Both the position numbers and the translations under genes were made by a program. This document shows positions 57,240 through 64,000 of a DNA stretch of 64,000 nt, one piece after another. Location: positions 20,274,001-20,338,000 of the forward strand of contig CM060734.1 in the NCBI GenBank assembly GCA_030704615.1. The letters are read 5' to 3'. The notes under the pieces were generated by a model. That model did no database searches. It saw only the letters and a program-made list of their open reading frames with translations, and was not told the origin of the DNA. The stretch is from Takakia lepidozioides. Lineage: Eukaryota; Streptophyta; Takakiopsida; Takakiales; Takakiaceae. Each line of letters begins with the position of its first letter. The stretch's first letter is position 1.

Positions 57240-57749
57240 TAAATTTAATGATTAATTCCTAATTTTCCTATTGGCCCAAAAGAAGCATAAAAGGAGGCTT
57301 GGGGGAGTGGGAAGCAAGTAGTATCAATTGAGAGAGTACCAGTGAGCGACTAGCGCGATGTAGAGAGCACGGTGGAGGGCAGCCGTTGGAGTTGGAGAGC
57401 ACAAAGATGGAGAGAGAATCAGTAGTAGTGAGCGATGGACTCGAAGTTACAATTATTTTGTTCCAAATTTGCAATCGTATCTAGTACTTTCCGCTTTGTA
57501 ATTGAGTGAAGTGATGACTTGATCACCCTCTCGGAGTGTCAAGTGTAACACTAATCTAGACAAGGGCTAGTAGGACATTCAGTTCTTGTTTTGCTTTTCT
57601 AGTCCTTGGCTTTAGGATTCTGCTCATTTGTTGGCAAAATAGATCTGCTCTAGTGGGGTCTTATTGACTTATTTCCATGCTAGTTCTTTGTGATAGCAGA
57701 GAATAAGGATAATTCTCCCAATAGCACCTAACATTAGTGAAATCAGAGC
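57240..57749 (+). mobile_element. possible LTR remnant with a degenerate tRNA-Met primer site
   Basis: At 57738-57749 the sequence TGAAATCAGAGC differs from the initiator-Met primer site TGGTATCAGAGC at two positions, and the following 'tttg' is common in Copia-type elements. The preceding ~500 bp would be its LTR, ending ..CTAACA. No partner LTR is in the window, and the next element inserted just downstream at 57808. Confidence 0.4.
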
Positions 57750-57807
57750 TTTGTATCATCAGAAATTAATTTTTGAAATCAAATTTTCTTACACTGGCAC
57801 ACAATTT

Positions 57808-58532
57808 GTCGCGGCCCTTTGCCTTGAGGGCAGGGGGTCGGGACACATGAGGGGCTGCCCCTGTGGTGGGGGCAGCGGCAGCGATAGGTATGGGGGGGCT
57901 GAAGCACCCTTGAGTGCCCAAGGCACTCAAGGAGGCGGAGGCGCTCACTAGGTGGAGCCCCGCACACCGGGTTGCGGTGGGGTGGCTCCACAAGGGGTGG
58001 TGGTAGCTTAGCGGGACTTAGTGGGGGTGGCATAGGACTCACCATGGGGGCGGAGACCTCGTGTGGGAGTCGTGGGGAGTCTTGGGACTCATCACGGTCC
58101 AGAGGGGCCGTGGTGAGTGGGCCAAGACTCACCGCGACTCATCACCGGGAGTCGAGGGTTTTCGTGGTGGTTCGCCATAAAATGGCATGGCTGGTTGTGA
58201 AACCCCCGCGGACAGCTACAGAAGTATATATAAGGGGTAGTGACCCCGAGAACGGTGCAAGCCCGTTGGTGACCAAAAACTAGTGAGTAAGCGAGCGAGC
58301 CGGAAAGCGACCAAAGAGTGGGGAGCTGTTCCGGACTGCCATCTACCAAAAGAAATTCTCCTAGGCCCAAATAGGTGGAGGGTTTAGTGGGAAGCGAAGG
58401 GGGGACCGTTATGTCTCGGTGAGCAGCCGAAGCTCCAAGTTGGCCCGGGCGGCCAGATTGGGAGTCAGGCGCGCACATCGGAGCGAGTAACTATGACTTG
58501 AAGGGGAGCTTACCGAAGTGAGGTGCGCGACA
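57808..58532 (+). repeat. 5' LTR (725 bp)
   Basis: Ends are TGTCGC and GCGACA, a perfect inverted pair. It contains TATATATAA at 58225-58233, a likely promoter, and ends two bases before the primer site. Confidence 0.95.
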
Positions 58533-58534
58533 CT

Positions 58535-58546
58535 TGGTATCAGAGC
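58535..58546 (+). promoter_or_regulatory. initiator-Met tRNA primer-binding site
   Basis: TGGTATCAGAGC, the standard sequence complementary to the 3' end of plant initiator tRNA-Met, immediately after the LTR. Confidence 0.95.
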
Positions 58547-58587
58547 TTAGAGTTCAGTACGCGATCGTCCTTGGGATTGGCCTCATC

Positions 58588-59176
58588 ATGGGGTCGGGCA
58601 AGCCAAAACGAAAGCGGAACGGCCCAAAAGATGTTGATCTTGGTGAGCCCGATGGGGGCGACGTGTCACCGAAGCGGCCGTTTGAGGAAGCGACGCAGGT
58701 TTCTGAAAGCGAGGCCGCTCAAGAGCGGAGGAATCGAGGAGTCGGAGCCCGAGGAATCCGTGAGAGCTCCGACCGACCAACAGATGCCTCCCATGCCGGC
58801 AGCCTTTTGGGAAGGGTTGTTGGCGCAGTTTGGCGGGACGTTGAAAGATGTGTTGAAGGCGGCTAATGCCACTTCCACTAAGGCAAAGTTTAAAGTGAAG
58901 CCTAAGGAACCCAGCACCTTTGAGGGCGTCCGAAATCGAAAGGCACTCAACACCTGGCTCTTGGAGCTAGAGCAGTACTTCCGGGCGGCCAAGTTGAGTG
59001 ACGAGGATCGGGTGGAAGTGGCTCCCACCTATTTGAGGGGCTATGCTCAACAATGGTGGCAGAAACGCCTTCATGACCGAGGCCCAAGCCCGGAAACCTT
59101 GAACTGGAGTGGGTTCAAGGAATTGATGAAGAGACAGTTTGTGCCCCTCAACGCGTCCTAGCTTGCCCAGGACAAG
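58588..59176 (+). pseudogene. Gag of the chromovirus, interrupted
   Basis: Probable start at ATG 58588 (MGSGKPKRKRNGPKDVDLGE). The frame moves near 58720 to one carrying EPSTFEGVRNRKALNTWLLE, AQQWWQKRLHDRG and FKELMKRQFVPLNAS. A TAG at 59159-59161 sits where the Gag domain should continue (next: [14 protein letters not shown]); Gln (CAG) would fit. The Gag core resembles that of plant chromoviruses. Confidence 0.8.
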
Positions 59177-60412
59177 ATGAGGAATTTGAAGCAAACAGAT
59201 GACATTCGGGGGTATGTCCAGGCTTTCAATGTGCTGTTGCTCGAAGTCGCGGACATGGCAGAACCAGAAATGGTCTTCAACTTTGTGGCGGGACTGGGCC
59301 CCTTGGGCCAGGCGGAAGTTGGAGGAGAGAAGCCACCCAAGACTTTGAACGAGGCAATTGAGAGGGCTGAATGTTTCTCGGATGTCCCTAGGGGTGAGAG
59401 ACAAGGCCGTATGGAGCTGAACCACAAGAAGACCCGGCGGGAAGGTGACTCCTTCCGACCGGAAAAGAAGTGGGATAGGCCACGCGGCGACAATGGCACG
59501 TGGAAATCGAAGGGATGGCCTTCACACGTCAAGGCGGCACCCGGTGCTTCGAAAGGAAAAGCGGGTGGAGCGGCTTATGGCGGACAGAAGGCAACCTTTG
59601 ATGGAGTGTGTTTCAATTGCGGGGAGCCCGGGCACATGGCCAAGAAGTGCACAAAACCTCGACAATTGAACATGACTCGGGCAACCATGGAGCTGTCGGA
59701 AGATACCATCAGTTGCTTGGTGGAAGCGGTGGTCGCCAGGACTTGCAAGGTAGGCAACTATTCTTGTGAGTTGTATCAGGAAACTGGCGCCCTGCGTAAA
59801 GGGAGTCAGTTATTGTTCGTGAATGGGATAATATCCGGAACTAACGTGTCGTTGTTGGTGGACACAGGAGCGTTGCACTCCTTCATGACGCCGGCGGTGG
59901 CGCGAAAGTTGGGACTCCCGACAAGTGACGTGGGGGCCTCTATTGAGGTGCGCTCTGCCAAAGGAGAACCTCAGTTGGCGACAAGGTTGGCGTTTGATGT
60001 TCCTCTTCAACTGGGGAGTTGGGAGGGACGTGAGAACTTCACCATCTGCAAGATCGATGGAGTGGATCTCATTTTTGGGATGACCTTTTTGAGCAAATCT
60101 GGAGCGGTCATAAATGGCCGCAAGAGAATAGTCACGTTGCCATGTGGGAATGGTGGCGAGGTTTTACGAGTGTCGGAAACGCCCAAATCCATGGGAGGGC
60201 GAATAAACCTTCTGTCAGCAAAGGAGTGGGCCGTGGAGGAGGCACACGAGCCCCAATTTTTTCTTTACATTAGAGAAGTGAAAGGAGAAGGCGATGGGGA
60301 GCCGAGCCCAGATTGGATCAAGGGGATTTTGGAGAAATACCAGGATGTGATGCCGGAGGATTACCAAGCGGCTTGCCACCGCGAAGAGGAGTTGACCACA
60401 AGATTGAGGTGA
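59177..60412 (+). CDS. Gag C-terminus, zinc knuckle and aspartic protease
   Basis: The Gag core continues ([20 protein letters not shown]). The CCHC knuckle is [14 protein letters not shown] at about 59611-59652. The protease site is [15 protein letters not shown] at about 59850-59895, with [16 protein letters not shown] further on. The frame ends at 60412, where a shift leads into RT. Confidence 0.88.
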   Translation: MRNLKQTDDIRGYVQAFNVLLLEVADMAEPEMVFNFVAGLGPLGQAEVGGEKPPKTLNEAIERAECFSDVPRGERQGRMELNHKKTRREGDSFRPEKKWDRPRGDNGTWKSKGWPSHVKAAPGASKGKAGGAAYGGQKATFDGVCFNCGEPGHMAKKCTKPRQLNMTRATMELSEDTISCLVEAVVARTCKVGNYSCELYQETGALRKGSQLLFVNGIISGTNVSLLVDTGALHSFMTPAVARKLGLPTSDVGASIEVRSAKGEPQLATRLAFDVPLQLGSWEGRENFTICKIDGVDLIFGMTFLSKSGAVINGRKRIVTLPCGNGGEVLRVSETPKSMGGRINLLSAKEWAVEEAHEPQFFLYIREVKGEGDGEPSPDWIKGILEKYQDVMPEDYQAACHREEELTTRLR

Positions 60413-61570
60413 TACCGGGATCGGAACCACCTGCCAAGGCGCCCTACCGGTTGAGCCACAGAGAGTTGGTCGAGCTGAAGACTCAGCTCAAGGATCTAAT
60501 GTCAAAGGGGTACATCCGGCCGAGTAAGTCACCTTACGGAGCCCCGGTGCTATTTGCAGACAAGAAGGATGGGACGCTGCGGATGTGTGTCGATTACAGG
60601 GCTCTGAATAAGGTGACTATCAAAAACCGGTACCCTTTGCCAAGGATCGACGACCTCTTCGATCGGTTGCAGCGAAGTATTTCAGCCGGATCGACTTGCG
60701 CTCCGGCTATCACCAAATTCGGGTGGCGAAGGAGATGAGGAGAAGACCGCGTGCAGGACAAGGTATGGTTCATATGAGTTCTTGGTGATGCCTTTTGGGC
60801 TCACCAATGCACCAGCGACATTTAGCACGCTGATGAACAGCCTTTTCCAGGAGTGGTTGGATGACTTTGTGATCGTGTACATCGACGACATCTTGGTGTA
60901 CTCGAAAACAAAGGAGGAGCACCTGGAGCACCTGAAAAGGGTGTTCCAAAAATTGCGGGAAGGGAAGCTGTATGCCAAAGCTTCAAAGTGCGAATTCGGG
61001 GTCACAAAAGTGGAGTTCCTGGGGCATGTGATTACACAGGATGGGGTCAAAATGGATGACAGAAAGGTGAGGGCGATCTTGGACTGGAGCCTCCGACTTC
61101 GGTCCCGGAAGTGCGATCCTTCCTAGGACTCGCCTCCTATTACCGGAAGTATGTGAGAAATTTCGCCAAGATTGCGGGGCCGCTGTCAGACCTTCTGTGT
61201 AAATCTAAAGTCTGGGCATGGAACACCTTTTGTGGCCAAGTTTTTGCTGAATTGAAGCAGCGGATGGCGGAAGCTCCAGTCTTGAAAATCCCGGAGTTCG
61301 ATCGTCCGTTCAAGATACACACAGATGCGTCGGACTTCGCGATTGGCGGTACTGATGCAAGATGGACGCCTAGTGGCTTACAAAAGTAAGAAACTGAATG
61401 AAGTGGAGCGACGGTGGCCGACGCACGAGAAAGAGATGAAGGCGGTGGTGCACTGTCTTGAGCTTTGGCGCCACTATGTTGGTTCCAACCCAGTGAAGGT
61501 GTTCACGGACAATGTCATGGTGAAGTATTTTGCCACGCAGCCCAAGTTGTCCCCAAAAACAACTTAGGTG
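60313..61570 (+). pseudogene. RT and RNase H of the chromovirus, frameshifted
   Basis: The first frame has [40 protein letters not shown] and RIDDLFDRL. After a shift near 60670 come the [12 protein letters not shown] region, then [20 protein letters not shown] and the catalytic YIDD (60880-60900). A shift near 61090 leads to [20 protein letters not shown] and RPFKIHTDASDFAIGG, and another near 61345 to the rest of RNase H, stopping at 61567. Confidence 0.88.
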
Positions 61571-62412
61571 GCAAGATACTTTGGCGGTGTTCGACGTGGA
61601 TATCCAGTACAAACCCGGGTCGAGACAACGTGGTGGCCGATGCTTTAAGTAGAAAGCAGCAGCTCTTGTTGGTGTACAAGGGCGAGACGGCGCTCCAAAG
61701 GAAGATCCGGAAGGCTTGCCGGAAGGCTTGCCGGAAGGATGAGCGGGCGAAGTCCATGATGTAGGACTTGAGGATGGGGGTTAAATCGCAGTTTCACTTG
61801 CAAAATGGACTGCTCCGGTATAAGCAAAAGCGTCTCTACGTGCCAAAGGGAGGGATCAGAGATAGCCTCTTGAGAGAATGCCATGATAGCTCGCTTGCGG
61901 GCCACGGCGGAGCCAAGTGCACTGCGGCACTCTTGAAGAAAAGAGAGTTTCTGGCCCAAACTGAGGGAGGAGGCAGAGGAGTATGTCAAGACATGCACCA
62001 CATGCCAACAAAACCGGAGCGAGTACAAAAAGCAAGCGGGACTGTACAACCCTTGCCGATTCCAGAGGGGACTTGGGAAAGCGTCTCGATGGATTTCATG
62101 ACTGCTATGCCGCTGTCAAAAGGATTCGATGCAATCATGGTGGTGGGGGATAGGTTCAGTAAAATGGGTCATTTCATCCTCACCAAGGAGACGGCAACGG
62201 CGCAGGAGACAGGGCGACTTTACTTCGCCCACGTCTTAAAGCATCATGAAGTCCCGAAGGATATTGTCTCGGACCGGGATCCAAAGTTTACGAGTAAATT
62301 TTGGAGGGCACTTTGGAAGAAGATGGGGACGAGGCTGAAGATGAGCACCGCCCCGACCTACGACTGCCGGCAAACAGCAAGGTGCACCCAGTATTCCATG
62401 TCTCCCTTTTGA
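61571..62412 (+). pseudogene. integrase of the chromovirus with an internal deletion
   Basis: After VVADALSRKQQLLL, the integrase zinc domain (LRECHDSSLAGHGG) and the core with Asp in SVSMDFMTAMP and Asp in DIVSDRDPKFTSKFW are present. The sequence then jumps from MSTAPT to the C-terminal LKPYF region, so the part with the third catalytic residue (Glu) and roughly 100 or more residues is missing. It cannot catalyse integration. Confidence 0.85.
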
Positions 62413-62681
62413 AGCCTTACTTCAAAGATGAAGCGCGTCCGAATCGGCATCAAGTGTTGCGTCCGCCACCTATGCTGTTGGATCATGAAAATGAACCTGA
62501 GTACGAGGTGGAGGCAATACTTAAGTCGAGGAGGTTCAAGAACCGAGAAATGGAGTATCTCGTCAAACGGAAGGGCTATCATCATGTGGAGGCATCTTGG
62601 GTGCGTGCCTCAGAAATGAGAAACGCATCCGAGGCGGTTGCAGCTTTCGAAGGGCGACCTCAAAAGCGGAAGAAACGTTGA
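62388..62681 (+). CDS. integrase C-terminus with chromodomain
   Basis: HPVFHVSLLKPYF, then EPEYEVEAILKSRRFKNREM and EYLVKRKGYHHVEASWV, a chromodomain of about 50 residues. In most chromodomains the central Trp reads VKWKGY; here it is Arg. Chromodomains on chromovirus integrases bind methylated histone H3 and direct insertion. The frame ends at 62681 after a basic tail. Confidence 0.9.
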   Translation, partial: PVFHVSLLKPYFKDEARPNRHQVLRPPPMLLDHENEPEYEVEAILKSRRFKNREMEYLVKRKGYHHVEASWVRASEMRNASEAVAAFEGRPQKRKKR

Positions 62682-63558
62682 TGGGGACATCAACCTTGGA
62701 GCGTGGGGGAGGAAATGCATGCTTAGCCTGGCTTAGCTAGCTTAGGAATCCGATTACAAAAACTTGTATTGTACAAAAATTTGTTATAAAGGAAATGGGT
62801 TCCAAATGTTGTGCGTCCTATTTTGTTTGGAATGGTGATGCATGGTATGGTTGGCTAGTGTGTAGAATGCATGCTAGCTTATAAAAGTGGGAGAGGTAAA
62901 TTGGGTCAATCGTGTGTTTGCGTAGTGCCGAAATCGGGTGACCCCCATCCAAGGGGCAAAGAAACTTGCGACTTCTTTGGGAGTTCACGTGCTAGTGCGC
63001 ACCTGGCGCGTGCGCGTACTATAACTGCGCTACCGAGGGGGTTGCCTTGTAGTGCGGGCTAACGCGGAAGCTACGTGCTTCCGTTCACGTACTATAATCG
63101 TTTAGCCTCGGGACGAAGTCGTAGTGCGGCTTCGGCGTGTTCCCGTACCTCAGGCCAGCATTCCAAGGTGGACCCAATTGTAGTGATTGGGGCGCACGGT
63201 TGGTTCAAGGTTAACCCTTGCTCAAGGTGATGCCAAAAGCGGCATCATGAGCGATCGCAAGCAATGTTGTTGCAGTAAGGCGATTCGATCCTCGGGGGGG
63301 ATCATTCCTTGGCCTTGAAGTAGGCCAAGAAGAGTGCACTGGGAGGAGCTGGAGAGGCTCCACCCTTGGCCGGGACTTGGAGGAAGTCGGCCGAACTAGC
63401 TAGTGGAGAGTAGAGTCAAGTGTGGGGTTTGGTTCTTTGCCATGGGACGCCATGGTACGGAAACAAACTCCTTGATGTGGGACGCCACAACTTGGATGTT
63501 CGTTTCTACAAAATGGACAAGTCGATGAGGACATCGACTCCCTGTTGGTAGGGGTGTG
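62682..63558. other. 3' untranslated region of the chromovirus
   Basis: No coding sequence recognised. It ends in 'ggtaggggtgtg', a purine-rich stretch that may be the polypurine tract just before the 3' LTR. Confidence 0.6.
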
Positions 63559-64000
63559 TGTCGCGGCCCTTTGCCTTGAGGGCAGGGGGTCGGGACACAT
63601 GAGGGGCTGCCCCTATGGTGGGGGCAGCGGCAGCGATAGGTATGGGGGGGGCTGAAGCACCCTTGAGTGCCCAAGGCACTCAAGGAGGCGGAGGCGCTCA
63701 CTAGGTGGAGCCCCGCACACCGGGTTGCGGTGGGGGGTGGCTCCACAAGGGGTGGTGGTAGCTTAGCGGGACTTAGTGGGGTGGCATAGGACTCACCATG
63801 GGGGCGGAGACCTCGTGGTGGGAGTCGTGGGGAGTCTTGGGACTCATCACGGTCCAGAGGGGCCGTGGTGAGTGGGCCAAGACTCACCGCGACTCATCAC
63901 CGGGAGTCGAGGGTTTTCGTGGTGGTTCGCCATAAAATGGCATGGCTGGTTGTGAAACCCCCGCGGACAGCTACAGAAGTATATATAAGGGGGAGTAGTG
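63559..64000 (+). repeat. 3' LTR, first 442 bp
   Basis: It matches 57808 onward with about six differences, mostly single-base changes in the length of G runs. The last ~280 bp lie beyond the window. Confidence 0.93.

Larger units (their letters stand above)
57808..64000 (+). mobile_element. Ty3/gypsy chromovirus, 3' LTR cut by the window end
   Basis: LTRs start at 57808 and 63559 (TGTCGCGGCC). A canonical initiator-Met primer site follows the 5' LTR. Gag, protease, RT, RNase H, integrase and chromodomain follow in Ty3/gypsy order on the plus strand. At least seven interruptions are present, plus a deletion in integrase. The overlapping LTR parts differ mainly by 1-bp length changes in G runs, so the insertion seems recent despite the broken genes. 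The end of the 3' LTR and any TSD lie beyond the window. Confidence 0.93.

Overview
The window looks like nuclear DNA of a land plant. An intron-bearing NRT1/PTR (NPF) transporter, PLS-type PPR fragments, a piece with the plant-specific OSB 'PDF' motif, an F-box/kelch pseudogene, tRNA-derived SINEs and Ty3/gypsy elements point that way. The mix of PPR fragments, DUF7869-type genes and a retrotransposon carrying a DNMT3-like methyltransferase suggests a seed-free plant (fern, lycophyte or bryophyte), but this is an inference; the sequence does not fix the species.

Layout: 1-2.3 kb holds short tandem repeats. 2.3-5.3 kb (perhaps to 6.3 kb) is an NPF transporter on the minus strand. 6.5-12.7 kb has nothing recognisable. 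12.7-13.8 kb has three tRNA-derived SINEs. 14397-39923 is bounded by 31-bp CACTA-type terminal inverted repeats and a GGT target duplication, so I read it as one 25.5-kb CACTA-like element carrying captured PPR and OSB fragments and later insertions. Nested in it are (a) a Ty3/gypsy element at 16225-27684 that encodes Gag, protease, a DNMT3-like cytosine methyltransferase, RT, RNase H and an integrase ending in a PHD finger, with a self-complementary primer site and a circularly permuted LTR arrangement; and (b) a probable Mutator-like DNA transposon at about 29665-37832 with two divergent genes, a SWIM-type transposase and an intron-containing beta-class (N4/N6-type) DNA methyltransferase-like gene.

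39.9-47.0 kb is a decayed DUF7869-type gene on the minus strand, split by a 4768-bp transposon (40853-45620, 8-bp TSD) whose body is about 70 palindromic units at roughly 50-bp spacing. 47.8-50.4 kb is an unrecognised, frameshifted coiled-coil gene. 53.1-53.7 kb is a remnant of a second SWIM transposase. 56.3-56.9 kb is an F-box/kelch pseudogene. 57.2-57.8 kb looks like an LTR remnant. 57808 to the window end is a second Ty3/gypsy element, a chromodomain-carrying chromovirus with a canonical initiator-Met primer site and broken ORFs.

The main message is that two unrelated mobile elements, one retrotransposon and one DNA transposon, each appear to carry a different class of DNA methyltransferase, and that the retrotransposon also carries a histone-reader-type domain on its integrase. 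Together this looks like transposon-encoded manipulation of host chromatin. Most reading frames are interrupted by single-base indels and by stop codons that look like C-to-T changes, so most copies here are probably not functional, or the assembly contains indel errors.
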